Positions 21,674-31,132 of a DNA stretch of 64,000 nucleotides are shown piece by piece. How positions within the stretch are numbered: position 1 is the stretch's first letter; each line of letters starts with the position of its first letter. The DNA is from Pseudomonas turukhanskensis (GTDB taxonomy: Bacteria > Pseudomonadota > Gammaproteobacteria > Pseudomonadales > Pseudomonadaceae): contig NZ_BSFN01000012.1 in the NCBI RefSeq assembly GCF_027922365.1, positions 83,468 to 147,467 of the forward strand, in the 5' to 3' direction. The notes below the pieces were generated by a model, which saw nothing but the letters and a program-made list of their open reading frames with translations, was not told where the DNA came from and made no database searches. Made by a program: the position numbers and the translations under genes.

Positions 21674-23263
21674 ATGGGCGCACAACCTGCCGTCTCACCT
21701 GCAGATGCCACCCCCACCGACGCCACGCCCGGCGCCGTTCGGCACACCAAGATCGCCATCATCGGTACCGGCTTTTCGGGCCTGGGCATGGCCATTCGCC
21801 TGAAACAGCAAGGTGACAACGATTTTCTCCTGTTCGAAAAGGAAGCCGGCGTTGGCGGCACCTGGCGCGTCAACAACTACCCCGGTTGTGGCTGCGACGT
21901 GCAATCGCACCTGTATTCCTTTTCCTTCGAACCGAACGCCGAGTGGACACGCATGTTTGCCCGCCAGCCGGAAATCAAAAGCTACCTTGAAGGCTGCTGG
22001 GAGAAATACCGCCTGCAGCACAACACCCTGCTGCAAACCGAAGTGGCCGGCATGCGCTGGGACGACCAGGCCGAGCTCTGGCGCATCCACGACCGCGCCG
22101 GCAATCAGTACACCGCGCAGTTTGTCGTGTCAGGCATGGGCGCCCTCTCCACACCGTCCATCCCGCACCTCAATGGCCTGGGTACCTTCACCGGCAAGGT
22201 CTTTCACTCTCAGCAGTGGGACCACGACTACGACCTCACCGGTAAACGCATCGCCGTGGTCGGTACCGGTGCCTCGGCCATTCAGTTCGTACCGCGCATT
22301 CAGAAACAGGTCGCCCAACTCGATCTTTACCAACGCACCGCGCCGTGGATCATGCCCAAGCCAGACCGCGCCATCAGCGACAAAGAACGCGCGCGCTTCA
22401 AGCGTTTCCCGCTGGCGCAGAAAGTCTGGCGAGGCCTGATCTACGGCATGCTGGAAAGCCGCGTGATCGGTTTTGCCCTGGTGCCGCGCATCATGAAATT
22501 GGCCCAATGGGTCGGCAAAGCCTTTATCCACAAACAGATCAAGGACCCGGTGTTGCGCGCCAAGGTCACGCCCAACTACACCATGGGCTGTAAACGCGTG
22601 CTGATTTCCAACGACTACTTCCCGGCCCTGACCCAACCCAACGTTGATGTAATCACCGACGGCATCGAAGAAATTCGCGCCAACAGCATCGTCACTGCTG
22701 ACGGCAAAGAGCGTCCCATTGATGCCATCATTTTCGGCACCGGCTTCACCCCCAGCGACCCCATGCCCCGCGGTGTGATTTTCGGCCGCGAAGGCGTCGA
22801 CCTGCTCGATACCTGGCCCGAAGGTCCGCAAGCCTACAAAGGCACCCTGACCGCCGGCTTCCCCAACCTGTTTTTCCTGATGGGCCCGAACACTGGCCTG
22901 GGCCATAACTCGATGGTCTATATGATCGAATCGCAGATTCAATACGTGCTCGGCGCCTTGAATGTGTTGCAGCAAGGCAACCTGCAAAGCCTGGAAGTGA
23001 AGCGCGACGTGCAAGACCGCTTCAACGCCAAAATCCAGGGCCAATTGGGTAAAACCGTGTGGAATGCCGGTGGTTGCATGAGTTGGTACCTGCACCCGGT
23101 GAGCGGGCGCAATTGCACCGTGTGGCCAGGTTTTACCTGGCGCTTCCGCCTGCTGACGCGCAACTTCGACCCGGCGGCTTATCACTTCAACCGCGCTCAG
23201 CCCGCGCACCCGGCCCAGGGCTACCTTCCCTCCGTGGCTCAACGCAGCGAGGTGGCAGCATGA
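21674..23263 (+). CDS. Flavin-containing monooxygenase, Baeyer-Villiger type
   Basis: A 529-residue FAD/NADPH monooxygenase. The FAD Rossmann motif is GTGFSGLGMA near residues 37-46, the NADPH motif is GTGASA, and the Baeyer-Villiger fingerprint FTGKVFHSQQWD (FxGxxxHxxxWD) lies between them. Likely reaction: oxygen insertion into a ketone or aldehyde to give an ester; the substrate is unknown. AGGAG at 21662-21666 supports the ATG at 21674. The stop overlaps the SDR start as ATGA, so the two form an operon. Confidence 0.92.
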   Translation: MGAQPAVSPADATPTDATPGAVRHTKIAIIGTGFSGLGMAIRLKQQGDNDFLLFEKEAGVGGTWRVNNYPGCGCDVQSHLYSFSFEPNAEWTRMFARQPEIKSYLEGCWEKYRLQHNTLLQTEVAGMRWDDQAELWRIHDRAGNQYTAQFVVSGMGALSTPSIPHLNGLGTFTGKVFHSQQWDHDYDLTGKRIAVVGTGASAIQFVPRIQKQVAQLDLYQRTAPWIMPKPDRAISDKERARFKRFPLAQKVWRGLIYGMLESRVIGFALVPRIMKLAQWVGKAFIHKQIKDPVLRAKVTPNYTMGCKRVLISNDYFPALTQPNVDVITDGIEEIRANSIVTADGKERPIDAIIFGTGFTPSDPMPRGVIFGREGVDLLDTWPEGPQAYKGTLTAGFPNLFFLMGPNTGLGHNSMVYMIESQIQYVLGALNVLQQGNLQSLEVKRDVQDRFNAKIQGQLGKTVWNAGGCMSWYLHPVSGRNCTVWPGFTWRFRLLTRNFDPAAYHFNRAQPAHPAQGYLPSVAQRSEVAA

Positions 23264-24147
23264 AGTCCTTCGAAAACAAAGTCGCCGCCATCACCGGCGC
23301 CGGTTCCGGCATCGGTCGCGCCCTGGCTTACGCCCTCGCCCGCCAGGGCTGTCACCTGGCCCTGGCCGATGTCAACAGCGAGGCCCTGGCCGAAACCGCC
23401 GCCACCGCGCGCAAGCTCGGGATTACGGTGACCGAAAACCAGGTGAACGTGGCTGAACGCGAAGCCGTGCACGCCTGGGCCAATCAGGTGGTGCTCGACC
23501 ATGGCCGGGTCAATCTGCTGTTTAACAACGCCGGCGTTGCCCAGGGCGGCACCGTGGAAGGCAATGACTACGCCGACTACGAATGGATCATGAACATCAA
23601 CTTCTGGGGCGTGGTGTACGGCAGCAAAGCGTTTCTGCCGCACCTCAAGGCCTCGGGCGATGGCCATATCGTCAACGTCTCGAGCGTGTTTGGGTTGTTC
23701 GCGCAGCCAGGCATGAGTGCTTACAACGCCACCAAATTCGCCGTGCGCGGGTTTACCGAATCGTTGCGCCAGGAGCTCGATATGGCCGGCGGCGCGGTGT
23801 CGGCCAGCTGCGTGCACCCGGGTGGCATCAAGACCAATATCGCCAAGACTGCGCGGATGAACGACAGCCTGAGCAAAGTGACCGGCCAGGCGGCCGAACA
23901 GGCGCGGCAACAGTTCAACGACCAGTTGCTGCGCACCACGCCGGACAAGGCGGCACAGGTGATTTTGCGCGGGGTGCTGCGCAACAACCGGCGCATTCTG
24001 ATTGGTGCCGATGCATGGGCGCTGGATGGCATGCAGCGGTTGCTGCCGTCGCTGTATCAGCGGTTGGTGGTGGGCTCGATGAAGTTGGCGGCCAGGTTTG
24101 CGCCCAAGCCTAAGCGCGGGGTGAGTGAGGGGAAGGTGACCGAGTAA
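23260..24147 (+). CDS. Short-chain dehydrogenase/reductase
   Basis: NAD(P)-dependent oxidoreductase of 295 residues with the TGAGSGIGRALA cofactor motif, NNAG, a catalytic Ser (VNVSSVFG) and YNATKFA (YxxxK). The start overlaps the BVMO stop by four bases. A BVMO plus SDR pair would fit alcohol-to-ketone-to-ester conversion of a long-chain substrate. The extra C-terminal helix region (about 250-295) is typical of such lipid-linked SDRs. Confidence 0.92.
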   Translation: MKSFENKVAAITGAGSGIGRALAYALARQGCHLALADVNSEALAETAATARKLGITVTENQVNVAEREAVHAWANQVVLDHGRVNLLFNNAGVAQGGTVEGNDYADYEWIMNINFWGVVYGSKAFLPHLKASGDGHIVNVSSVFGLFAQPGMSAYNATKFAVRGFTESLRQELDMAGGAVSASCVHPGGIKTNIAKTARMNDSLSKVTGQAAEQARQQFNDQLLRTTPDKAAQVILRGVLRNNRRILIGADAWALDGMQRLLPSLYQRLVVGSMKLAARFAPKPKRGVSEGKVTE

Positions 24148-24156
24148 AGGCCCCGC

Positions 24157-24269
24157 CCTCACCCCAACCCTCTCCCGCACGCGGGAGAGGGGGCTTAACC
24201 GAGTAGGACCAATAGCGTTCGGTCTGATTCCCCTCTCCCGCTTGCGGGAGAGGGGCTAGGGGTGAGGGG
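24157..24269. repeat. Paired palindromic repeats, family B
   Basis: Two CTCTCCCGC...GCGGGAGAG palindromes (about 24168-24191 and 24229-24255) lie inside a larger inverted pair CCCTCACCCC...GGGGTGAGGG. They fill the gap between the convergent SDR and sensor kinase genes. A REPIN-like layout. Confidence 0.75.
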
Positions 24270-24276
24270 TTAGCCA

Positions 24277-27200
24277 TTACGCCATATCCGACCTCGGCAA
24301 CCACACCCGAATCAGCGAAAACAACCGCTCCAGATCCAATGGCTTGGCCAGGTAATCACTGGCCCCGGCCTTGAGGCATTGCTCCTGATCGTCCTTCATG
24401 GCCTTGGCCGTTACCGCGATGATCGGCAGCTTGGCAAAGCGCGCATCCTGGCGGATCCGCCGCGTGGCTTCGTAGCCATCCATCACCGGCATCATCACGT
24501 CCATCAACACCAGATCGATATCCGGATTTTCCTCCAGCTTGTCCAGCGCCTCCTGGCCATTGCCGGCGCTGATCACTTTCACGCCCTTCTCGTCCAATGC
24601 ACTTATCAGTGCATACACGTTGCGCATGTCGTCATCCACCACCAGGAGCTGACGGTTCACAAACACTTCGTCGCGGCTACGTGCCGCCTTGATCTGGGCC
24701 TTGCGGGCGTTGCCGGCGGGGGTCTCGACCTTGTGCAGAAACAGCGTCACCTCGTCCAGCAGCCGCTCCGGCGAGCGTGCGCCCTTGATGATGATGGAGC
24801 GCGAATGCTTGCGCAGGCTCTCTTCTTCGCCACGGGTCAGCGGCCGCGATACATACACGATTACCGGCGGGTAATTATCGATATGCTCGCTGGCCATTTT
24901 CGTCAGCAGCTCATTGCCGTGCATATCCGGCAGTTCCAGGTCGATCACCATGCAGTCAAACGGCAGTTGTCGCAGCAATTTCAACGCCTGCTCGCCATGG
25001 GAGACAGCAGTGACTTCGATCTCCAGATCATCGACCAATTGCGCGATGCTATCGCGTTGGCGGGCGTCACCTTCGACGATCAACAGGCGCTGCACCTTCT
25101 GCGTCAGCCGCGCCTCCAGCCGCGAAAACACTTCCACGAGCGACTCGCGGGTGGCCGGCTTCTGCGCGTAGCCAATGGCACCCAGGTGCAGGGCCAGCTC
25201 GGTGCGGTCGTCCGTGGAAATCACATGCACGGGAATATGCCGGGTGCGGGCGTCTTCCTTCAGACGCTGCAAAATCGACAGGCCGGGTTCATCGGGTAAG
25301 CGCATATCCAGCAGAATCGCGTCCGGCTGGTTGGTGCTCAGCAACAGGTTGGCCTCGGTGGAGCTATGGGCCACCAGGCAGCGGTACTTCAGTTCATGGG
25401 CCAAGTCGAAAAGAACCTGCGCAAACTTCACTTCGTCCTCGATGACCAGCACACAGCGGCCCGGCATATCGCGTCTGTCGCGGTCATCGGGAAAGCTCGG
25501 TTGCAGGCGCGCAAGGGCTTCGTTGCGCGGCGTCTCGCTCTGCCTGCCGTCAGCGGTGGCGCGGCTGCTCGGCTCGGCGGCCATAAACAGGCGCTCGGGA
25601 TTGAACGCAGGCGCAGGCAGCGGATCGCTGTAGCTCAACGGCAACCACAGCGTGAAGCGACTGCCCTTGCCGGCCTCGCTCTGCACCTGCACATGCCCGC
25701 CCAGCACCTCGGCCAGGCTGCGCGAAATAGACAACCCCAGTCCGGTACCGCCAAATTGCCGGTTGATGCTGCCATCGGCCTGGCGGAAGGCTTCGAAAAT
25801 TACCGCCTGCTGCTGCGGGCTGATGCCGATGCCGGTGTCGCTGACCACAAAGGCCACGCCGCCATCGGCCGGTTCGATACTCAGGCCGACAGTGCCTTGA
25901 CTGGTGAACTTGAACGCGTTGGACAGCAGGTTTTTCAGCACCTGCTCCACCCGCTGCGCGTCACTGACAAAGTGCACCGGCGCGTCGCTGGCCACACGCA
26001 CTTCGAAGGCCAGTTTCTTTTCCTGTGCCTGCGGCTGAAACAGGGTTTCCAGGCTGTGGGCCAAGCGCTTGAGCGAGGTTTCTTCAGGGCGAATCTCCAG
26101 GCGCCCGGCCTCGACCTTCGACAGGTCGAGAATGTCATTGATCAACGCCAGCAAGTCCTTGCCGGAGGAGTAGATAAGCTCGGCGTGTTTGGTCTGTTGC
26201 TCGTCGAGATTGCCTTTGACGTTGTCTGCCAACAAGCGCGAGAGAATCAGCGAACTGTTCAGCGGCGTGCGCAGTTCGTGAGACATATTGGCGAGAAATT
26301 CTGATTTATACGTACTCGCCCGTTGCAGCTCAGTGGCGCGTTGCTCCAGCTCGGAACGGGCTTGGGCCAGGGCATGATTGCGTTCGTCCAGCTCGTCGCG
26401 CTGACGAGTCAGGAATTGGGTTTGCTGATTGAGCTGATCGTTGGTCTGTTCCAGCTCTGCCTGCTGTTGTTCCAGGTTGACCTGGGCTTCCTGAATCAAC
26501 TTCGATTGGTCCTCCAGCTCTTCATTGGCGCTGCGCAGCTCTTCTTGCTGCACCTGCAGTTCTTCGTTCAATTGCTGGGTTTCGTGCAGTGATTCCTGCA
26601 GGCGTTGACGATAACGCGCAACCTCGATGGACGTGCCCAGGCCATCGGTAATCGAGCGAACGAAGGTTTGCTCGCGCTCGGTCAGCTCGCGCATAAAGCC
26701 CAGTTCAATCACACCGTTGACGTCGCCATTGTTCTGAATGGGCGCCAACATCACCGACGCTGGCGCATCGCTGCCAAGGCCCGAGTTGACCGTCAGATAA
26801 CTGCCTGTAAGGCCATTGACCACCCGCGCGCGGCGTTCCACGGCCACCTGGCCGACCAGCCCGACGCCTTCATTGAACGACTGTGTATTGGCTTGCTGCT
26901 CGGCGTCAAAGCCATAGTCGGCCACCCGCTCCAGCTCGCCGTGGTCCTGACGCACATAAAACGCGCCCACCACCATATCCAGGTAGTGGCCGAGGAAGGC
27001 CAGGGCCGTCATGCCGATGGAGGCGGTATTGGGTTGGCCGATGATGCGTTCGGCCAATTGAGATTGGCCTTCGCGCTGCCACGCCTGCTGCTGCAATTGC
27101 TCGGTCACTTTTTCCTGTTGCTTGAGCAGGCTGGCGTAGAAACGCGACAGACCCAGCAATTCGCGGCGGCCGAAAAACGCCAGGATGCCGCTGAACGACA

Positions 27201-27783
27201 AGTTGAAAATGGCATAGAGGCTGATGGTGACAATGGCGGTAAAGCTGGCGCGGTCGTTGCGCTCATGGCGCAGCTGTTGCTCGGAGGCAATGAAGTCGTT
27301 GAAGTGCTTGCGGATGGTGTCCATCAGCGAGCCGCCAGCGACTTTGACTGTGGCCGGCGGCGCATTGGTTGTCTGGCGTTGCTCTATCAGTTTGGTGGCG
27401 GCAATGGCCCAACGCTTTTGCAAATCCTCGATATCGCGCAGACGTTCTAGCTGACTGGGGTTGTCCTTGACCAGCTCGCGCAGCCCCTGCATCTGGCTGC
27501 CGATACGGATCCTCGCTTCCTCGTACGGCGCGAGCACTTCCGCTTCGCCAGCAATCAGATAACCGCGTAGGCCGGCTTGCTGGTCGATGGTCAGGCGATA
27601 GCCTTCATTGGCCTGGGCAATCACCTGATCGGTGTGTTCCACCCAACTGAGTACATAGAGCAGATACGCGATCAGAGCGATAAACAAGCCCGTACCAACG
27701 ACACCCGAACCAATTGGCAACGCCAGATTGCGGGTCAGCATACGGCGAAAGGCGTGCTCATCGACAGTGGCGGCACTGTTCAT
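24277..27783 (-). CDS. Hybrid sensor histidine kinase with three receiver domains
   Basis: An 1168-residue membrane sensor. Order: membrane span (about 20-42), a CHASE3-like periplasmic domain to about 185, second span, GAF-like domain (about 240-390), coiled coil, HisKA (phospho-His in ANMSHELRTPLNSS), HATPase (DTGIGISPQQQ, FGGTGLGLSISRS), then three receivers with Asp in LLDMRLPDEPG, VIDLELPDMHG and LMDVMMPVMDG. There is no HPt domain, so phosphotransfer must use a separate protein. Start at 27783 (MNSAATVDEH) with GGAGGA upstream. No partner regulator is adjacent. Confidence 0.93.
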   Translation of the reverse strand: MNSAATVDEHAFRRMLTRNLALPIGSGVVGTGLFIALIAYLLYVLSWVEHTDQVIAQANEGYRLTIDQQAGLRGYLIAGEAEVLAPYEEARIRIGSQMQGLRELVKDNPSQLERLRDIEDLQKRWAIAATKLIEQRQTTNAPPATVKVAGGSLMDTIRKHFNDFIASEQQLRHERNDRASFTAIVTISLYAIFNLSFSGILAFFGRRELLGLSRFYASLLKQQEKVTEQLQQQAWQREGQSQLAERIIGQPNTASIGMTALAFLGHYLDMVVGAFYVRQDHGELERVADYGFDAEQQANTQSFNEGVGLVGQVAVERRARVVNGLTGSYLTVNSGLGSDAPASVMLAPIQNNGDVNGVIELGFMRELTEREQTFVRSITDGLGTSIEVARYRQRLQESLHETQQLNEELQVQQEELRSANEELEDQSKLIQEAQVNLEQQQAELEQTNDQLNQQTQFLTRQRDELDERNHALAQARSELEQRATELQRASTYKSEFLANMSHELRTPLNSSLILSRLLADNVKGNLDEQQTKHAELIYSSGKDLLALINDILDLSKVEAGRLEIRPEETSLKRLAHSLETLFQPQAQEKKLAFEVRVASDAPVHFVSDAQRVEQVLKNLLSNAFKFTSQGTVGLSIEPADGGVAFVVSDTGIGISPQQQAVIFEAFRQADGSINRQFGGTGLGLSISRSLAEVLGGHVQVQSEAGKGSRFTLWLPLSYSDPLPAPAFNPERLFMAAEPSSRATADGRQSETPRNEALARLQPSFPDDRDRRDMPGRCVLVIEDEVKFAQVLFDLAHELKYRCLVAHSSTEANLLLSTNQPDAILLDMRLPDEPGLSILQRLKEDARTRHIPVHVISTDDRTELALHLGAIGYAQKPATRESLVEVFSRLEARLTQKVQRLLIVEGDARQRDSIAQLVDDLEIEVTAVSHGEQALKLLRQLPFDCMVIDLELPDMHGNELLTKMASEHIDNYPPVIVYVSRPLTRGEEESLRKHSRSIIIKGARSPERLLDEVTLFLHKVETPAGNARKAQIKAARSRDEVFVNRQLLVVDDDMRNVYALISALDEKGVKVISAGNGQEALDKLEENPDIDLVLMDVMMPVMDGYEATRRIRQDARFAKLPIIAVTAKAMKDDQEQCLKAGASDYLAKPLDLERLFSLIRVWLPRSDMA

Positions 27784-27956
27784 CTCGAGTCCTCCGATAG
27801 AACAAGTCTTGAAGCTAGGACATGGATGCCGGTTCCCTGACATCCGTTCAAACAACCTGAGGAGAATTCTTCAGTTGCTTGAAATGTAGCTGTATTGGCG
27901 GGGGCTTGCGTTGTAATCGGTGTGACGCGGGGTTAACAAGATCGAAACAAAAAACA

Positions 27957-28049
27957 CCGTCGTTCCAGCGCAGGCTGAAACCCAGACTATTTCGCCGAGC
28001 ACCTTTACCTGCGGCATTCTGGATCCCGGCTTTCGCCGGGATGACGGTG
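27957..28049. repeat. Palindromic repeat, family C (degenerate copy)
   Basis: Two inverted units: a degenerate CGTCGTTCCAGCGCAGGCTG at 27957 and CTGGATCCCGGCTTTCGCCG at about 28019. Better copies of this family are at 56493 and 63685. Lies between the upstream ends of the kinase region and the mtnP stop. Confidence 0.55.
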
Positions 28050-28056
28050 ATTACGA

Positions 28057-28794
28057 CTAACCGGCGAGCACCCGCGCCAACGTGGCGCGCACTTTATCCA
28101 TGCCGTTATCCAGCGCGCGCTCGATTTCGGCCATGGTAATGATGGCGTGGGTCTTGCCCGCTGCCGGGTTTACCACCAGCGCCAGGCAGGCATAGGGCAA
28201 CTCCAGCTCCCGGGCCAGCGCCGCTTCCGGCATGCCGGTCATACCGATGATATCGGCGCCATCGCGTTCCAGCCGCGCCACTTCCGCCACCGTTTCCAGA
28301 CGCGGACCCTGGGTGCAGGCGTAAACGCCGTGGCTGCTGTAAGCCACGCCCTCGGCGGCCAGCGCCTCGACCAACTCGTCACGCAGAATGTCGTTGTAGG
28401 GGTAGCTGAAGTCGATATGGGTAACGTGTTCCAGCTCCCCGGCAAAGAAGGTGTGCTCGCGGCCGTGGGTGTAATCGATGATCTGGTGCGGTACGCAGAA
28501 ATGCCCGGTGCCCATGGCGGCATGAATGCCACCCACCGCGTTGACGGCGATGATCACGTCGGCGCCGGCATGCTTCAACGCCCAGATATTGGCCCGGTAG
28601 TTCACCTGATGCGGCGGAATGCGATGCGGGTGACCGTGGCGGGCGAGAAACAGCACTTCACGGTCGGCATAGTTGCCGCGCAGGATCGGCGCCGAAGGCG
28701 CACCATACGGGGTTTCGATATTCAGCACTGCGCTGATGGTCAGGCCTTCGAGCTTCGTCAGGCCAGTGCCACCAATAATTGCGTAAACGGTCAT
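28057..28794 (-). CDS. mtnP: S-methyl-5'-thioinosine phosphorylase / MTA phosphorylase family
   Basis: Purine nucleoside phosphorylase family 2 enzyme of 245 residues, releasing methylthioribose-1-phosphate from a methylthio-nucleoside in methionine salvage. Motifs include AIIGGTGL at the N-terminus, ARHGHPHRIPPHQVNYRAN for phosphate and substrate binding, and TQGPRLET plus MTGMPEAALARE. In Pseudomonas the orthologue is described as acting on methylthioinosine; the sequence alone does not prove that preference. ATG at 28794. Downstream of nagZ by 11 bases. Confidence 0.92.
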   Translation of the reverse strand: MTVYAIIGGTGLTKLEGLTISAVLNIETPYGAPSAPILRGNYADREVLFLARHGHPHRIPPHQVNYRANIWALKHAGADVIIAVNAVGGIHAAMGTGHFCVPHQIIDYTHGREHTFFAGELEHVTHIDFSYPYNDILRDELVEALAAEGVAYSSHGVYACTQGPRLETVAEVARLERDGADIIGMTGMPEAALARELELPYACLALVVNPAAGKTHAIITMAEIERALDNGMDKVRATLARVLAG

Positions 28795-28805
28795 GCGGGA
28801 AATCC

Positions 28806-29813
28806 TTAGATAAGTTGCGCAGCTTGTAGATCGCCCACGGCTTGCAGCCACCGCGGGCTTTGCTTGTAGTCAGTACGGGCAAAACCCTGGCCGCGCATAC
28901 GTGCCAGACCCTGCGGAGGTGCGACCTGCAGGCGCTGCAAAGCGCTCAGTGCCAGCTCGGCAGCGGCGCGGTCGTTGCACACCAGGCCCATATCGCAACC
29001 GGCACTTAGCGCTGCCTCGATACGGTTGGCGGCGTCGCCCACCACATGGGCGCCGGCCATCGACAGGTCGTCGCTGAAAATCACCCCATCAAATTGCAGC
29101 TCACCACGCAGAACGTCCTGCAACCAACGGCGCGAGAAGCCGGCTGGCTGGTCGTCTACCTGCGGGTAGATCACGTGCGCCGGCATCACCGCCGCGAGCT
29201 GTTTGCTCAGGCGAGCGAAGGGTTGCAGGTCGTTGGCGCGGATCTCGTCAAGGCTGCGCTCATCCACCGGAATGGCGACATGGGAGTCGGCTTCAGCCCA
29301 ACCATGGCCAGGAAAGTGCTTGCCGGTTGCAGCCATACCGGCGGCGTTCATGCCACGGATAAAGGCGCCGGCGAGCAAGGCGGCGCGCGCCGGGTCGCCA
29401 TCGAAAGAACGGCTGCCGACCACCGCGCTGCGCTGGTAATCCAGGTCCAGTACCGGGGCAAAACTGAGGTCCAGGCCAACCGCCAGCACCTCGGTCGCCA
29501 TCAGCCAACCGCACTGTTCAGCCAGCCATTGGGCATTGGCGTTATCGGCCACGGCGCGCATCGCTGGCAGGCGCACAAAGCCCTGGCGCAGGCGCTGAAC
29601 GCGGCCACCTTCCTGGTCCACGGCCAACAGCAAATCCGGGCGCACGGCGCGGATGGCTTGCGACAATTCGCGTACCTGGCGCGGGTCTTCGATATTGCGC
29701 GCAAACAGAATCAAGCCGCCCACCTCGGGCTGGCGCAGAATCTGGCGGTCTTCGGCGGTCAGCCAGGTGCCGCTGATATCCAGCATCAATGAGCCTTGGA
29801 GGCCAACAGTCAT
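28806..29813 (-). CDS. nagZ: Beta-N-acetylhexosaminidase NagZ
   Basis: Glycoside hydrolase family 3 enzyme of 335 residues, acting in the cytoplasm on GlcNAc-anhydroMurNAc peptides during peptidoglycan recycling and producing signals for AmpR. It shows the signature KHFPGHGWAEADSH and the catalytic-region FSDDLSMAGA. It ends 11 bases before mtnP and starts nine bases after the L,D-transpeptidase, so the three probably form one transcript. Confidence 0.96.
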   Translation of the reverse strand: MTVGLQGSLMLDISGTWLTAEDRQILRQPEVGGLILFARNIEDPRQVRELSQAIRAVRPDLLLAVDQEGGRVQRLRQGFVRLPAMRAVADNANAQWLAEQCGWLMATEVLAVGLDLSFAPVLDLDYQRSAVVGSRSFDGDPARAALLAGAFIRGMNAAGMAATGKHFPGHGWAEADSHVAIPVDERSLDEIRANDLQPFARLSKQLAAVMPAHVIYPQVDDQPAGFSRRWLQDVLRGELQFDGVIFSDDLSMAGAHVVGDAANRIEAALSAGCDMGLVCNDRAAAELALSALQRLQVAPPQGLARMRGQGFARTDYKQSPRWLQAVGDLQAAQLI

Positions 29814-29822
29814 AACAAATCC

Positions 29823-30347
29823 TTAGCAGAGGTCTGCCGTGGCCCACTGCGGGCACGCGGCTTCGTCGATTTTTACCGGGCAATGAAAGGGCACGCGGTC
29901 GAAGAGTTCCAGCACGTCGGCGTTGCGCAGGCGGATGCAGCCATGGGACAGCGGGGCACCCATAGGCTCGCTGTCTGGCGTGCCGTGCAGGTAGATGTAG
30001 CGGCGAAAGGTGTCGACCGCACCGAGGCGGTTGATCCCTGGCTCGCAACCGCTGAGCCAGAGAATACGGCTGAGAATCCAGTCACGGCCCGGGAACTGCG
30101 CGTGAAGGTCGGCATTCCAGGTTTCGCCGGTCCAGCGCCGGCCGCGCAATACCGCACCCAGCGGCAAGCCGGCACCAATCTTGGCGCGAACCTGATGCAA
30201 ACCTCGCGGTGTGCGGTTGGAACCATTCTGCTCCCCTGCCCCGTTCAAGGCAGTGGAAACCGGCAGGCGCAGCACCAACTGCCCGGCGGTAAAACCGTAG
30301 AGCTGTTGGTCGGCAATAGAGATGTGCAGGGAATCGAGGATGCTCAT
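29823..30347 (-). CDS. L,D-transpeptidase (YkuD domain), no visible signal peptide
   Basis: A 174-residue YkuD-family protein. The catalytic segment is intact: His in YLHGTPDS and SHGCIRLRN with the nucleophilic Cys. The ATG at 30347 (MSILDSLHIS) gives no hydrophobic export signal, unlike the usual periplasmic enzymes. The open upstream extension to 30470 also lacks one. It is immediately upstream of nagZ, which suggests a peptidoglycan turnover role. An alternative is a cytoplasmic or atypically exported enzyme. Confidence 0.85.
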   Translation of the reverse strand: MSILDSLHISIADQQLYGFTAGQLVLRLPVSTALNGAGEQNGSNRTPRGLHQVRAKIGAGLPLGAVLRGRRWTGETWNADLHAQFPGRDWILSRILWLSGCEPGINRLGAVDTFRRYIYLHGTPDSEPMGAPLSHGCIRLRNADVLELFDRVPFHCPVKIDEAACPQWATADLC

Positions 30348-30402
30348 GGGCGGCAAGCTTAGCCCATCAAGCCTGCCGCTTGCAGCAGGCGTTTTGCCGG
30401 TT

Positions 30403-31119
30403 TTACACCTTGCTGGGTGTAGGCGCCGGAGCCGAACTTTTGCTGCGCGGGCGTAATTGCGCAGTGGCAAGTGCTTCGTCTGTCACACCGGTTTCCGAAC
30501 GCATGCCGGCGGCCAGGAACGGCACCATCAGACGCATCACTTGTTCAATCGAGGTGTTTACCCCGAAGTCGGTTTCGGCAATGGCCCGCAAGGCCTTGAT
30601 ACCCGACATGCTGAACGCCGCAGCGCCGAGCATAAAGTGCACGCGCCAGAAGAGCTCAATCGGCGGAATACGCGGCGCGGCTTCGTGGACCAGGCCCATG
30701 TAACGGCGGAACACTTTGCCGTACATGTCTTCGAGGTAACGGCGCAAATGGCCCTGGCTCTGGCTGAAGGCCAAACCCAGCAGACGCATAAAGATGGAAA
30801 GGTCATTGCCACTGCGTGGCTTGACCGCCAGCGCTTGCTCCACCAGCATCTCCAGCAACTCTTCGAGGCTGGCCTTGTTCTCGGGCTTGGCTTGACGTCG
30901 ATCCAGCTCACGTTCGAGGCTGGCGCAGAAGGGGCCGAGAAACCGGGAAAACACCGCTTGAATCAAGGCTTTCTTGGAACCGAAATGGTAGTTCACAGCA
31001 GCCAGGTTGACCCCAGCCTTGCTGGTGATCAAACGAAGGGACGTCTCGGCAAAGCCTTTCTCCGCGAACAATTGTTCTGCGGCATCTAGAATGCGTTCGA
31101 CTGTTTCTGACTGAGCCAT
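30403..31119 (-). CDS. psrA: Fatty-acid-responsive TetR regulator PsrA
   Basis: A 238-residue TetR regulator with helix-turn-helix SLRLITSKAGVNLAAVNYHFG. In Pseudomonas PsrA senses long-chain fatty acids, represses itself and fadBA, and activates rpoS. Identification rests on the family look, the position next to lexA, and a perfect GAAAC-N4-GTTTC box just upstream of the gene. ATG at 31119 (MAQSETVERIL). It is followed by the L,D-transpeptidase after 55 bases. Confidence 0.94.
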   Translation of the reverse strand: MAQSETVERILDAAEQLFAEKGFAETSLRLITSKAGVNLAAVNYHFGSKKALIQAVFSRFLGPFCASLERELDRRQAKPENKASLEELLEMLVEQALAVKPRSGNDLSIFMRLLGLAFSQSQGHLRRYLEDMYGKVFRRYMGLVHEAAPRIPPIELFWRVHFMLGAAAFSMSGIKALRAIAETDFGVNTSIEQVMRLMVPFLAAGMRSETGVTDEALATAQLRPRSKSSAPAPTPSKV

Positions 31120-31132
31120 GAGAATCACCTGA

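Noticed and set aside
20739..24269. Possible CRISPR array from repeated palindromes
   Set aside because: Repeats are few, unevenly spaced and intergenic, with no regular spacers or cas genes.
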